From Hamadaea sp. (lineage in GTDB: Bacteria; Actinomycetota; Actinomycetes; Mycobacteriales; Micromonosporaceae), in assembly GCF_013362815.1 (NCBI RefSeq), contig NZ_JABFVK010000070.1:1-64000 (forward strand): a stretch of DNA of 64,000 nucleotides, given 5' to 3'. Every line of letters starts with the position of its first letter. The first letter of the stretch is position 1. Positions 6,833-17,812 of this stretch are shown in pieces. Below the pieces are notes generated by a model, which worked only from the letters and a program-made list of their open reading frames with translations, was not told the origin of the DNA and did no database searches. A program made the translations under genes and the position numbers.

Positions 6833-8340
6833 CTCGGCTCCAGCTCCTGATCGGTGTCGACCGCCTCGACCGCGGGCTCCGGCTTCTTCGCGCCGTGGCG
6901 TACGCCGAGCAGAGCGACGAGCAGCCCGGCGACGGTGACCGCGGTGATGACCGCGATCGCCGGGCCGAACGCCGACGGCACCCGGCCGGGCTGGATCACC
7001 TCGTTGCCGACGATCGCCGTGGTGACCGCGAGGACCAGCGCCCCGCCGACCTGGAACGAGGTCTGGACCAGGCCGGAGGCCAGACCCTGTTCCTCGTCGG
7101 CCACCCCGTTGGTGGCCTGCACGTTCATCGACGAGAAGGCGAGCGCGAAGCCGACGCCCAGCAGCAGCACGGTCGGCAGCATCCGCCAGTAGGACGACGA
7201 CGCGTCGACGCCGAGGAAGGCGGCGTACGCCAGCACGAACGCGCCCATGCCGCCGGCGATCAGCCGGCCGGTCCCGAAGCGGGTGATCAGCCGGCCCATC
7301 AGCGAACCGGACGAGGCGACCATGAGCCCGGCCGGCAGCAGCGCCAGCGCCATCTGCAGCGGCGACCAGCCGAGGACGGCCTGCAGGAACAGCCCGAGCA
7401 CGAACTGGAAGCTGATGTACGCCCCGGCGACGGTGACGGCGGCGACGTTGGCCCGGACGAGGGTGCGGTTGCGGAAGATGCCCAGCCGGACGAGCGGGTG
7501 CTTGATGCGCTTCTCGACGGCGATGAACGTGGCGAACAACAGGGCTGCCACTGCGAACGAGCCGAGCGTACGCACGGAGCCCCAGCCCTGGGCGGGTGCG
7601 TTCACCACCGTGAACACCGTGAGTAAGAGCGCCGCCGTCGAGGTGACCGCGCCGACGATGTCGTGCCCGCCGGTCGCACGCTCGCTGTTGCGGGGGATCA
7701 GCTTCAGCCCGGCCGCCAGCGCGATGAGCGCCAGGGGAGCGGGAAGAAGGAAGGTCGCCCGCCAGTTGATCTCGGTGAGCAGGCCGCCGAGGATCAGGCC
7801 GGAGGAGAAGCCGCTGGCGCCGAAGACCGTGTAGATGCCGAGGGCTCTGTTGCGTACCGGGCCTTCGGGGAACGTCGTGGTGAGGATGGACAGCCCGGCC
7901 GGCGCGGTGAACGCCGCGGCCAGCCCCTTGACGAACCGGGTGGCGATGAGCAGCCCGCCGTCGTCGACGAGCGCGCCGAGCAGGGACGCGGCGGCGAAGA
8001 CGCCGAGCGCCACGAGCAACGCCCGGCGGCGGCCGAGCAGGTCGGCGGTACGCCCACCGAGCAACAGCAGACCGCCGTAACCCAGGACGTAGCCGCTGAC
8101 GATCCACTGCAACGACGCGGTGGACAGGCCCAGGTCGGCCTGGATGGCGGGCAGGGCCACACCGACCATCGAGACGTCGAGGCCGTCGAGGAACAAGACG
8201 GTGCACAGGACGAGCAGCGTGCCCCAGAGCTGCGGGGTCCATCGGGCGCCGGGCTGGGTATTCGGGACGGGACCGGGCACACCTGCGTGCCGGCCGCGCT
8301 TGTTGGTGGTTCCTTCTGCCGATGACTCGGTGACGATCAT
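6823..8340 (-). CDS. MFS drug exporter, DHA2 (14-TM) family
   Basis: This 505-residue membrane protein has the DHA2 hallmarks: LDGLDVSMVGVALPAI in TM1, motif A GGRTADLLGRRRALL between TM2 and TM3, and about 14 hydrophobic segments. Such proteins use the proton gradient to export drugs or metabolites; the substrate is unknown. It is transcribed divergently from a MarR regulator, with which it shares an intergenic region full of ATGCGC/GCGCAT half-sites, so it is probably MarR-repressed. I chose the ATG at 8340; a longer start would run into that shared region. Confidence 0.88.
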   Translation of the reverse strand: MIVTESSAEGTTNKRGRHAGVPGPVPNTQPGARWTPQLWGTLLVLCTVLFLDGLDVSMVGVALPAIQADLGLSTASLQWIVSGYVLGYGGLLLLGGRTADLLGRRRALLVALGVFAAASLLGALVDDGGLLIATRFVKGLAAAFTAPAGLSILTTTFPEGPVRNRALGIYTVFGASGFSSGLILGGLLTEINWRATFLLPAPLALIALAAGLKLIPRNSERATGGHDIVGAVTSTAALLLTVFTVVNAPAQGWGSVRTLGSFAVAALLFATFIAVEKRIKHPLVRLGIFRNRTLVRANVAAVTVAGAYISFQFVLGLFLQAVLGWSPLQMALALLPAGLMVASSGSLMGRLITRFGTGRLIAGGMGAFVLAYAAFLGVDASSSYWRMLPTVLLLGVGFALAFSSMNVQATNGVADEEQGLASGLVQTSFQVGGALVLAVTTAIVGNEVIQPGRVPSAFGPAIAVITAVTVAGLLVALLGVRHGAKKPEPAVEAVDTDQELEPSYS

Positions 8341-8427
8341 GCCGGGTAACTTACATGCACCCGCAACCAATGCGCAAACATAAAATGCTCTCGCATGTTG
8401 TGCAGGCGCATGCTAGGCTTCGGCCTT
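8341..8427. promoter_or_regulatory. MFS/MarR divergent promoter region with inverted half-sites
   Basis: ATGCGCAAACAT (8370-8381) and ATGTT...GCGCAT (8395-8411) form an imperfect inverted repeat, a plausible MarR dimer site. TAGGCT (8414-8419) is a candidate -10 for the MarR gene, 8 nt before its GTG. I found no convincing -35. Confidence 0.45.
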
Positions 8428-8886
8428 GTGAGCCCCGAGATCGTGGACCTTCAGGCGCCACCGCACGTCCGGCAGTGGCGTGACCTGGCGCGCCTGTTCG
8501 CCTCGACCTCGTGCCAGCTCGACAAGGCTCTGCACGACCAGCACGGCCTCGGCATGAGCGAGTTCGAGATCCTCGACCGGCTGGCGGAGGCGCGCGAGTG
8601 CCCCGGCGCGGCCCGGATGCAGGAGCTCGCCGAGGAGGTCCACCTCAGCCAGAGCGCGCTGTCCCGCGCAGTCGACCGGCTGGAGCGGGAGGGCCTGGTA
8701 CTGCGCCAGTCGTGCGCCACCGACCGCCGGGGTGTCTTCGTTCACATCACCGACGCCGGCCGCGAGCGCTGGCAGCGGGCCTGCCCCACGCAACGGGCGG
8801 TCCTGGCGGAGACACTCGAGGAATTCGGCCGTGATTTCGGACCACTCGGCCGGGTCGCCCACAGGGAATCGTCGCAGGCGAGCTAG
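8428..8886 (+). CDS. MarR family transcriptional regulator
   Basis: This protein of about 152 residues has the MarR winged-helix fold: a dimerisation helix (about 12-45), a recognition segment LAEEVHLSQSALSRAVDRLEREGLV (about 65-90) and a wing DRRGVFVHITDAGR (about 98-112). It is divergent from the DHA2 exporter and very probably controls it. The start is uncertain: the GTG at 8428 gives a protein of normal size, and an ATG at 8410 is possible. The next gene, erpA, starts 44 nt downstream on the same strand. Confidence 0.85.
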   Translation: MSPEIVDLQAPPHVRQWRDLARLFASTSCQLDKALHDQHGLGMSEFEILDRLAEARECPGAARMQELAEEVHLSQSALSRAVDRLEREGLVLRQSCATDRRGVFVHITDAGRERWQRACPTQRAVLAETLEEFGRDFGPLGRVAHRESSQAS

Positions 8887-8930
8887 CGTTGGCCTTGGAG
8901 ACGACGATCGCAACAGATCAGGGAGCACTC

Positions 8931-9290
8931 GTGACCAGTCCTACCACCCAGTCGCAGGAGAGCGTGACCGGCATCCTCCTCACCGATGTCGCCGCCGGCA
9001 AGGTCAAGGCCCTGCTCGAGCAGGAGGGTCGCGACGACTTGCGGCTGCGCGTCGCGGTTCAGCCCGGTGGCTGCTCCGGTCTGCGCTACCAGCTCTTCTT
9101 CGACGAGCGTCAGCTCGACGGCGACGTGATCGCCGACTTCGACGGAGTCGAGGTCGTGGTCGACCGCATGAGCGCCCCGTACCTGTCGGGTGCCACGATC
9201 GACTTCGCCGACCGGATCGACGCCCAGGGCTTCACCATCGACAACCCCAACGCGCAGGGTTCGTGCGCGTGCGGTGACTCGTTCCACTGA
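8931..9290 (+). CDS. erpA: Iron-sulfur cluster insertion protein (ErpA/HesB/IscA family)
   Basis: This A-type carrier of 119 residues hands Fe-S clusters to apoproteins. The three conserved cysteines are in GGCSGLRY (about 46) and near the C terminus in GSCACGDSF (about 112 and 114). I chose the GTG at 8931 because GGGAG lies 6 nt upstream. It is the counterpart of Rv2204c and lies near nadA, the Rieske gene qcrA and a cysteine desulfurase/TusA pair, so its Fe-S clients may be encoded nearby. A strong terminator follows. Confidence 0.9.
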   Translation: MTSPTTQSQESVTGILLTDVAAGKVKALLEQEGRDDLRLRVAVQPGGCSGLRYQLFFDERQLDGDVIADFDGVEVVVDRMSAPYLSGATIDFADRIDAQGFTIDNPNAQGSCACGDSFH

Positions 9291-9316
9291 GCCACCTCTC
9301 ATCGTGCGGTAGTGGC

Positions 9317-9350
9317 GGGCCGTCACGTCGTCTTGGCGACGTGGCGGCCC
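9317..9350 (+). terminator. Rho-independent terminator after erpA
   Basis: A 14-bp stem (9317-9330 with 9337-9350, one G-U pair) closes a 6-nt loop and is followed by TCTTT. It separates erpA from the kinase gene. Confidence 0.8.
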
Positions 9351-9446
9351 TCTTTCGTGCCGTTTGCCGGTAGGCTGGCCCGGCGCTGGGCACGCCATGC
9401 GGTGTCCCCCGCCCGTCACCGTTCGCCAACATATCGAGGGCAGCCA

Positions 9447-10424
9447 ATGAAGATCGCCGTCACAGGCTCGATCGCCACCGATCATCTGATGCACTTCCCG
9501 GGTCGATTCGCCGACCAGCTCATCGCCGACCAGCTCGACAAGGTCTCGCTGTCGTTCCTGGTCGACGACCTGGTCGTCCGGCGCGGCGGGGTGGCGGCCA
9601 ACATCGCCTTCGGCATGGGCCAGCTCGGGCTGAGCCCGACCCTGGTCGGCGCGGTCGGCGCCGACTTCGCCGACTACCGCTCCTGGCTCGAGCGGCACGG
9701 GGTCGACTGCGGCTCGGTCCATGTCAGCGAAGTGGCCCACACGGCGCGATTCGTCTGCACCACCGACGAGGACCTCTGCCAGGTCGCCTCGTTCTACGCC
9801 GGCGCCATGAGCGAGGCGCGCAACATCGAGCTGGCCCCGGTCGCCGACCGGCTCGACGGCATCGACCTCGTCCTGGTCGGTGCGAACGACCCGGCCGCGA
9901 TGCTGCGTCACTCGCAGGAGTGCCGGGAGCGGGGCTACCGCTTCGCCGCCGACCCGTCCCAGCAGCTGGCCCGGATGCCCGGCGAGGACGTCCTGCACCT
10001 CATCGACGGCGCGGAGTTCCTGCTCACGAACGAGTACGAGAAGTCGCTGCTGGAGCAGAAGAGCGGCCTCACCGACGCGCAGGTCCTCGACCGGGTCAAG
10101 ATCCGCGTCACCACGCTCGGCAAGAACGGCGTCGAGATCACCGGCCGGGACATGGAGCGCATCCACGTCCCCGTCGCCCGGGAGATCCACGCGTACGACC
10201 CGACCGGTGTCGGCGACGGATTCCGGGCCGGCTTCTTCGCCGCCCTCTCGTGGGGGCTCGGCCTCGAGCGTGCGGCCCAGGTCGGCGCGCTGCTGGCGAC
10301 GCTCGTCCTGGAGACCGTCGGCACCCAGGAGTACGAGGTCCGCTCGGACATGTTCGTCAAGCGCCTCGCCGAGTCCTATGGGGACGACGCGGCCAACGAG
10401 GTTCGGCCGCACCTGCCCGCGTAG
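9447..10424 (+). CDS. PfkB/ribokinase-family carbohydrate or nucleoside kinase (AdoK/CbhK-like)
   Basis: This 325-residue kinase has the N-terminal RGGVAANIAFGMGQLG motif (about 47-62) and the C-terminal signature DPTGVGDGFRAGF (about 251-263) with the catalytic Asp. It corresponds in position and sequence to M. tuberculosis Rv2202c, which was named as a sugar kinase and later shown to be adenosine kinase. Adenosine kinase activity is therefore likely, but specificity is inferred from context. GAGGG lies 6 nt before the ATG. The gene ends at a convergent terminator shared with the xylanase gene. Confidence 0.85.
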   Translation: MKIAVTGSIATDHLMHFPGRFADQLIADQLDKVSLSFLVDDLVVRRGGVAANIAFGMGQLGLSPTLVGAVGADFADYRSWLERHGVDCGSVHVSEVAHTARFVCTTDEDLCQVASFYAGAMSEARNIELAPVADRLDGIDLVLVGANDPAAMLRHSQECRERGYRFAADPSQQLARMPGEDVLHLIDGAEFLLTNEYEKSLLEQKSGLTDAQVLDRVKIRVTTLGKNGVEITGRDMERIHVPVAREIHAYDPTGVGDGFRAGFFAALSWGLGLERAAQVGALLATLVLETVGTQEYEVRSDMFVKRLAESYGDDAANEVRPHLPA

Positions 10425-10444
10425 TTCTTGCGGCGCTGTCTTGC

Positions 10445-10510
10445 GGCGCTGGATCAGGGTTCTCGGTCGAATCTTGAGCGGAATACGACCCAGATCCCTG
10501 ATCCAGCGCC
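10445..10510. terminator. Convergent terminator/palindrome between the kinase and xylanase genes
   Basis: The 15-nt arms 10445-10459 and 10496-10510 (GGCGCTGGATCAGGG and its complement) are perfect and 36 nt apart. The element sits between two convergent genes. The inner sequence ATCTTGAGCGGA is shared with the repeat patch at 57371-57382, linking it loosely to the family A repeats. Confidence 0.65.
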
Positions 10511-10524
10511 ATTTCCGGCGTCAG

Positions 10525-11997
<1,473 letters not shown>

Positions 11998-12025
11998 TCA
12001 CTGGGCGGTGAGGCGGGAGAGTCAA

Positions 12026-12039
12026 TGGAAGCGCTCCCA
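12026..12039. promoter_or_regulatory. CebR-type (LacI family) operator upstream of the xylanase gene
   Basis: TGGAAGCGCTCCCA differs by one base from the known CebR box TGGGAGCGCTCCCA. It lies 50 bp upstream of the xylanase ATG. In streptomycetes and relatives this box keeps cellulase and xylanase genes off until cello-oligosaccharides are present. No cebR gene is in the window. Confidence 0.8.
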
Positions 12040-12067
12040 GAGATCGGTGTCAACCGATAGTTTCCGG

Positions 12068-12298
12068 CTAACTGCTTCGCCGCACGTCGAAGGCGTATTC
12101 GGCTGGAGACCCAACGAACTCCTGTCCCCGGAGGCGGCACCACGCCGGAATGTCGAGCGCGGCCGCCGGATCGTCGGCCAGTACGCGGATCACCTCGCCG
12201 ACGGCGACCTGCGGCAGTCGCCGGGCCAGGGCAATGACCGGCAGGGGACAGCGCTGGCCGAGACAGTCCAGCTCATGAGGCTCGGTCGCGCCGCTCAC
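12068..12298 (-). CDS. TusA-family sulfur carrier
   Basis: This 76-residue protein has the TusA/SirA signature DCLGQRCPLP (about 11-20) with the sulfur-carrying Cys at about 17. It accepts persulfide sulfur from a cysteine desulfurase. The GTG at 12298 overlaps the desulfurase stop codon (GTGA), so translation is coupled. This pairing is direct contextual evidence that the two proteins work together. The final acceptor (tRNA thiolation, molybdenum cofactor, Fe-S or another) is not evident. Confidence 0.85.
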   Translation of the reverse strand: MSGATEPHELDCLGQRCPLPVIALARRLPQVAVGEVIRVLADDPAAALDIPAWCRLRGQEFVGSPAEYAFDVRRSS

Positions 12299-13467
12299 AG
12301 CCCGGTCACCCCCGCCTCCTCGCGAAGCCGGGCGACGATCCCCGGCAGCTCGGCCAGGAACCGGTCGACCTGCTCCTCGGTGACCTCCCGATGCAGGGAG
12401 ATCCGGACGTTGCCGTGCGACAGCGCCCCCATGGCGACCAGCACATGACTCGGTTCCAGCGTCGACGACGTGCACGACGAACCCGACGAGACGGCGTACC
12501 CGTGCCGGTCGAGCTCGCGGAGCAGCGATTCGCCGTCGACATAGAGACAGGAGAAGGTGACAAGGTGCGGGACCCGGTCGACGGGGTCGCCCACCACTTC
12601 GACATCGGTCACCGTAGCGGCGACCTGTTCCCGGATGCGGTCCACCAGCTTGCGCTGCCGGGCGGCCTCCGCTTCCGCTTCGGCCCAGACCGCTCGCAGG
12701 GCGGCGGCGGAAGCAACGATCGCCGGGAGGTCCGGTGCACCCGGTCCGTGCCCGGCCGCGCGCTCCGGCTGCGACCAGTGCGCCGACTGCGGCGGGTCGA
12801 AACGCGTACCGGTGCGGACGGCCAGCAGACCGACCCCGGGTGGTCCGCCCCACTTGCGCGCGCTCGCGGTCAGCATCGACCACCCGGTCGGCAACGGCGT
12901 CCGGCCCGCGATCACGGCCGCGTCGACCAGCAGCGGTACGCCGTGAGCAGCGCAGACTTCGGCAGCCTGGGTGACGGGCTGCAGCGTGCCGACCTCGTGA
13001 CTGGCGGCGATCAGTGCGGCCAACGCCACACCATCGGCGGCGACCGCTGCCCGCCAGGTGTCCTCGTCGAGCCGGCCCAACCGGTCGACCGGCACGGAAA
13101 CAGCCTGACCACCAGCGGAAACGTGATCATCGCCGGCGTGCAGGACGGCGGAGTGCTCGATCGCCGAATGCACGAAGACCCGCCCCGTACGCCGCCGCCC
13201 GGCCAGTCCACCCAGGACTGCCAGGTGCGCTGCGGCCGTTCCACTGGCGGTGAACGTCAGCTCCGCTGGGCGTACCCCTAGAACTTCAGCGGTCGCACCT
13301 CGCGCCGCATCGAGCAGCCCGCGGGCCCGGCGGGCCTGCGTGTAGAGCCGTGACGGATCGGCCCAGCCATCGGCGAGCGACGCGATCAGCGCCTCACGCG
13401 CAGCCGGATGCAGGGGAGACGCCGTCGCGGCATCGAAGTACGCGGACCGCCTTGCCTGCTCAGACAT
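12295..13467 (-). CDS. Cysteine desulfurase (class V aminotransferase fold)
   Basis: This 390-residue PLP enzyme takes sulfur from cysteine. It shows the NifS/IscS pattern: a cofactor His/Asp region (AASHEVG, LLVDAAVIAG), the PLP Lys in SARKWGGPPGVG (about 214) and the mobile catalytic Cys in SSGSSCTSST (about 331). It overlaps the tusA gene by 4 bp. Divergent to it, 137 bp away, begins ctaC. The usual DQ in the PLP-contact segment is DA here, a mild deviation also found in some actinobacterial homologues. Confidence 0.9.
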   Translation of the reverse strand: MSEQARRSAYFDAATASPLHPAAREALIASLADGWADPSRLYTQARRARGLLDAARGATAEVLGVRPAELTFTASGTAAAHLAVLGGLAGRRRTGRVFVHSAIEHSAVLHAGDDHVSAGGQAVSVPVDRLGRLDEDTWRAAVAADGVALAALIAASHEVGTLQPVTQAAEVCAAHGVPLLVDAAVIAGRTPLPTGWSMLTASARKWGGPPGVGLLAVRTGTRFDPPQSAHWSQPERAAGHGPGAPDLPAIVASAAALRAVWAEAEAEAARQRKLVDRIREQVAATVTDVEVVGDPVDRVPHLVTFSCLYVDGESLLRELDRHGYAVSSGSSCTSSTLEPSHVLVAMGALSHGNVRISLHREVTEEQVDRFLAELPGIVARLREEAGVTGL

Positions 13468-13604
13468 GCCTCCAACCTACTGCTCGCCGCAGACACGCCG
13501 ACCCCAAGACCGAAACGGGACGCATGGTCGAGTAGTGTGCGACGCGTCGACAGACGCTTCGCCGGTCAACGGCCGGTAAGCGGCGGCAAGGGAGGCAGAT
13601 CTAG

Positions 13605-14507
13605 GTGGCAAAGGGTCGGTCACGGGCGCTCGGTCTGAGCGCACTCGCCGTGGGAGCTCTGGCATTCCTCAGCGGATGCGACGCCTACGACGTCGGCAAG
13701 CCGTTCGGCGGCTTCGGCTGGCCGGACAAGACCCCGACTCCGCAGTCTCAGCAGATGTACGAGATGTGGATCTGGTCGGTGGTCGCGGCGTTCTTCGTCG
13801 GGTTCTTCGTCTGGGGCCTGATCTTCTGGTGCATCATCGTGTACCGCAAGCGTAAGGGCGACACCGAACTGCCGGTGCAGACGCGCTTCAACCTGCCGAT
13901 CGAGGTGCTGTACTCGGTCCTGCCGTTCCTGGTGATCGCGGTCCTCTTCTACTACACCGCGGTGATCCAGACGAACGTGAACAAGCTTTCGCCGAACCCC
14001 GACGTCACCGTCGAGGTCGTGGCGTTCAAGTGGGAATGGCAGTTCAACTACAAGAGCGCGCCGGACACCGACAGCAGCGCCGCCACGATCGCCACGACGA
14101 CCGGTGCCAGCGATTACGTCCCGGTGCTGGTCGTGCCGACGGGCAAGACGATCCGGATCGAGGAGACGAGCAAGGACGTCATCCACTCGTTCTGGGTGCC
14201 GGACCTGCTCTTCAAGCGTGACGTCTTCCCGGGCAACGTCCGGAACGTCTTCGAGGTCACCATCGACGAGCCCGGCTCCTATGTCGGCCGGTGCGCGGAA
14301 CTCTGCGGCACCTACCACTCGATGATGAACTTCGAGGTCCGCGCGGTGTCCCCGGAGGACTACCAGAAGTTCCTGGACGCCAAGAAGGCCGGCAAGACGA
14401 CGCCCGAGGCGTTGACGGCGATCGGCTCCGACCCTTACTCCACCACGACCTCGCCGTTCAACATGAAGAAGGACGCGCAGCAGGTCCCCGTGAGCACCGG
14501 CAACTGA
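13605..14507 (+). CDS. ctaC: Cytochrome c oxidase subunit II (CtaC)
   Basis: This 300-residue lipoprotein-type subunit carries the CuA centre that takes electrons from cytochrome c of the bc1 complex. The lipobox LSGC puts the modified Cys at about 25, followed by two TM helices (about 55-77 and 103-122). The CuA ligands are visible: His at about 194 (VIHSFW), then Cys 230, Glu 232, Cys 234, His 238 and Met 241. The GTG at 13605 has GGAGG 9 nt upstream. ctaF follows after 13 nt. ctaD (subunit I) is not in the window, as in other actinobacteria. Confidence 0.95.
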   Translation: MAKGRSRALGLSALAVGALAFLSGCDAYDVGKPFGGFGWPDKTPTPQSQQMYEMWIWSVVAAFFVGFFVWGLIFWCIIVYRKRKGDTELPVQTRFNLPIEVLYSVLPFLVIAVLFYYTAVIQTNVNKLSPNPDVTVEVVAFKWEWQFNYKSAPDTDSSAATIATTTGASDYVPVLVVPTGKTIRIEETSKDVIHSFWVPDLLFKRDVFPGNVRNVFEVTIDEPGSYVGRCAELCGTYHSMMNFEVRAVSPEDYQKFLDAKKAGKTTPEALTAIGSDPYSTTTSPFNMKKDAQQVPVSTGN

Positions 14508-14520
14508 GGGAGTACGCACG

Positions 14521-14946
14521 ATGAAGTCTGAATGGCGGCTCTTCGGCGGCGTGGCGCTCTTCCTGGCGCTGTGCGCCCCGGTGTATGCCTGGTGGACCAA
14601 CCACTCGCTCGGCCACGTGGACTGGGTCGGCACGGTCGCGCTGATCATGTCGACGCTGCTCTGCGCGATGTGCGGCGGCTACTTCTGGTTCGTCTCGCGG
14701 CGCATCGACCTGCGCCCGGAGGACCGGGACGACGCCGAGATCGCGGAGGGCGCCGGCGAGATCGGCTTCTTCTCGCCCGGCAGCTACTGGCCGTTCGGCA
14801 TCGCGCTGTCGGCCACGATCGCCGGGGTCGGCATGGTCTTCTGGATGCCCTGGCTCATCGGAGCCGGCCTGTTCGGCGTCATTCTCGCCGCCTGCGCCAT
14901 GCTCTTCGAGTACTACACGGGCACTCGGCGTACTGCTGAGCACTGA
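14521..14946 (+). CDS. ctaF: Cytochrome c oxidase subunit IV (CtaF)
   Basis: This 141-residue protein has four hydrophobic helices and matches the actinobacterial CtaF family, a small accessory subunit of the aa3 oxidase found in the bc1-aa3 supercomplex. It opens with MKSEWRLFGG, typical of the family. It is cotranscribed with ctaC (13-nt gap) and ends 11 nt before a strong bidirectional terminator. Confidence 0.92.
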   Translation: MKSEWRLFGGVALFLALCAPVYAWWTNHSLGHVDWVGTVALIMSTLLCAMCGGYFWFVSRRIDLRPEDRDDAEIAEGAGEIGFFSPGSYWPFGIALSATIAGVGMVFWMPWLIGAGLFGVILAACAMLFEYYTGTRRTAEH

Positions 14947-14957
14947 CGCTTCGCTAT

Positions 14958-14989
14958 AAAACGCCGCCCCCTTTCGGGGGCGGCGTTTT
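14958..14989. terminator. Bidirectional terminator between ctaF and trpD
   Basis: A perfect 14-bp stem, AAAACGCCGCCCCC (14958-14971) with its complement (14976-14989), closes a 4-nt TTTC loop. The A-run and T-run at the ends make it usable from both sides, which suits the convergent ctaF and trpD genes. Confidence 0.93.
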
Positions 14990-15000
14990 GGGTGTCCACG

Positions 15001-15051
15001 GCGATATCCCGGGATAACGCGGTCTTGCGCGCGAACAAGGCCGCGTTATCC
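15001..15051. repeat. Family C palindromic repeat, copy 1
   Basis: A 51-bp element begins GCGATATCCCGGGATAACGC and ends GCCGCGTTATCC. Its inner arms AACGCGG...CCGCGTT are self-complementary. An inverted copy at 44440-44500 matches at 43 of 51 positions. It lies between the ctaF terminator and the end of trpD. Confidence 0.75.
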
Positions 15052-15099
15052 GGCGTTCTGCGACGATCTTGGCGGCGTGAGCGCGGTGCGAGCGCAGTG

Positions 15100-16170
<1,071 letters not shown>

Positions 16171-16229
16171 GGCGAGCCTCCTCCAGACGAGGTCGGGTGG
16201 GACCCGGCGGCGCTGGCGGGTCGCACGGA

Positions 16230-16640
16230 TCAGGCAGACGCCGGGGACTTCTCGCGAAGCAGCTCGGCGACGGTACGACCGGTCGACACCGGGTCGAGCG
16301 GGTGCATGAGGGTCGCGGTGACCTTGGCGTACGCGGCGAGCCAGCGGTCGGCGGACCGGGCGATGACCAGCACCGTCGGCGGCGTGTCGGCCACCTCGTC
16401 GTGCAGCTGGCGGGCGATGCCCAGGCCACCGCCGGGCGACGCTTCGCCATCCAGCACCAGCAGGTCGATCTCGTACTCGTCGATCAGCTTCACGCACTCG
16501 GCGTAGGTCGACGCGTCGACGAATTCGACGCTCAGGTCGGCGGCGGGGCGTACGCCGATGGCCTGCCGCATGCTCTCGCGGACCGCCGGGTCGTCGCTGT
16601 AGAGCAGGACGGTGTGCCGCTGGGTGGGTGCTTCGGTCAT
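16230..16640 (-). CDS. Receiver-like domain protein with atypical active site
   Basis: This protein of about 136 residues has the shape of a single response-regulator receiver: beta-1 [12 protein letters not shown] with an acidic pair, and beta-3 DLLVLDGEA with a candidate phosphoacceptor Asp (about 65). The beta-5 position that normally holds the conserved Lys-Pro reads MHPLDP, so the Lys is replaced by His. There is no output domain. ATG 16640 has GGGAG 8 nt upstream; an upstream ATG at 16667 is less likely. It lies between a CtaG-like gene and trpD on the same strand. Its partner kinase, if any, is unknown. Confidence 0.7.
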   Translation of the reverse strand: MTEAPTQRHTVLLYSDDPAVRESMRQAIGVRPAADLSVEFVDASTYAECVKLIDEYEIDLLVLDGEASPGGGLGIARQLHDEVADTPPTVLVIARSADRWLAAYAKVTATLMHPLDPVSTGRTVAELLREKSPASA

Positions 16641-16688
16641 GTCGAGGGCTCCCGCGCTGTCTGTCACGCGCGCAGCCGGGCTGCGCTG

Positions 16689-17681
16689 CTAGCTGGTTGC
16701 TGCCCGCTGATCGTACTCGGACGCCTGATGCGGTGTGAGACTGGTCATGTCAGCCGACTGTCCTTCTGACTGCTCCGCTGCGAGCTGGGCCGCCGCCGCT
16801 TCCTCACGGTCGAGCTGGCGGTCGACCCGGGCCGCTTCGCGTTCCGAGGCGCGGATCCACTGGACCACCAGTACGCCGAGCATCGTCACGCTGACGAACT
16901 CGCCGCCGGCCCAGAGGATGCCGCCCGCGGTCACCTGGTCGGAAGCCGGGTTCGCCCAGGTCAGACCGAGGGACGGGTAGTAGTCGCCGCCGAGCAGCAG
17001 CTTCTGCTGCATGATCGTCAGACCGAGCACGGTGTGAAACGGCACACTCAGCATCATCAGCAACGCCCGGCCCGGATACGGCCAGCGGCCCGGCAACGGG
17101 TCCAGCCCCAGCAGCGGCCAGAAGAACAGGCACCCCGTCGCGATGAAGTGTGCGTGCATGACCTCGTGCAACCAGGTGTGCTCGAGCGTCAGCCGGTACA
17201 GGTCGGTGAAGTACAAGACGAACGGGTTCGCCACGAAGATGGCGTACGCCACCAGGGGAAACGCCAAGACGCGCGCGACCCGGCTGTGGATCGCGGACAT
17301 GAGCAGCGCCCGCGGCTTCTTGGGCAGCGTGCGAAGCGCGAGGGTGACCGGCGCGCCCAGGGCGAGGAAGATCGGCGCGACCATCCCGAGCACCATGTGC
17401 TGCACCATGTGCACGCTGAGCAGCGTGGTGTCGTACGCGCCGATGCCGGTCAGGGTGACCGCCGCGATCGAGCCGAGCCCGGCGCCGACGAACATGATCG
17501 TCCGGCTCACCGGCCATTTGTCGCCGCGTGCCTTCAGCCGGTGGACGCCGTAGAGATACCAGCCCCCGGCGAGCAGCAGCGCCGCCGCGAGCCATCCGTC
17601 TACTCTGGTCTCGCTGAAGATCGTTGTCGCCGTGAACGGCGGCAGGCCGCCCGTGACGGCGGCGATCAGGGTGGAGAACAC
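16689..17681 (-). CDS. Caa3-type CtaG family cytochrome oxidase assembly protein
   Basis: This 330-residue membrane protein has about seven hydrophobic helices and the CtaG_caa3 family look, including the His-rich segments [15 protein letters not shown] (about 94-108) and [22 protein letters not shown] (about 170-191). Family members are thought to help copper delivery to the oxidase. The C-terminal tail (about 275-330) is cytoplasmic-looking and Ala/Glu/Gln-rich. It is divergent from ctaE with a 131-bp gap. The GTG at 17681 is the only reasonable start. Copper transfer is family knowledge, not something the sequence proves. Confidence 0.85.
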   Translation of the reverse strand: MFSTLIAAVTGGLPPFTATTIFSETRVDGWLAAALLLAGGWYLYGVHRLKARGDKWPVSRTIMFVGAGLGSIAAVTLTGIGAYDTTLLSVHMVQHMVLGMVAPIFLALGAPVTLALRTLPKKPRALLMSAIHSRVARVLAFPLVAYAIFVANPFVLYFTDLYRLTLEHTWLHEVMHAHFIATGCLFFWPLLGLDPLPGRWPYPGRALLMMLSVPFHTVLGLTIMQQKLLLGGDYYPSLGLTWANPASDQVTAGGILWAGGEFVSVTMLGVLVVQWIRASEREAARVDRQLDREEAAAAQLAAEQSEGQSADMTSLTPHQASEYDQRAATS

Positions 17682-17812
17682 CCCTTGAGGCTAGTCCCGC
17701 CGCAGGTAGGCGGCACGGCGGGGCGGTCGGCGCGGGTCGGCGGGATCACGACACGCCGCCTTAACAGGCACCCCGACGCCGTTCGATGCTGGTCGAGGAT
17801 AATAATGACCGC

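Noticed and set aside
6823-8886. Drug-resistance or biosynthetic cluster around the MFS/MarR pair
   Set aside because: No biosynthetic gene is adjacent; a divergent exporter/MarR pair alone is common.
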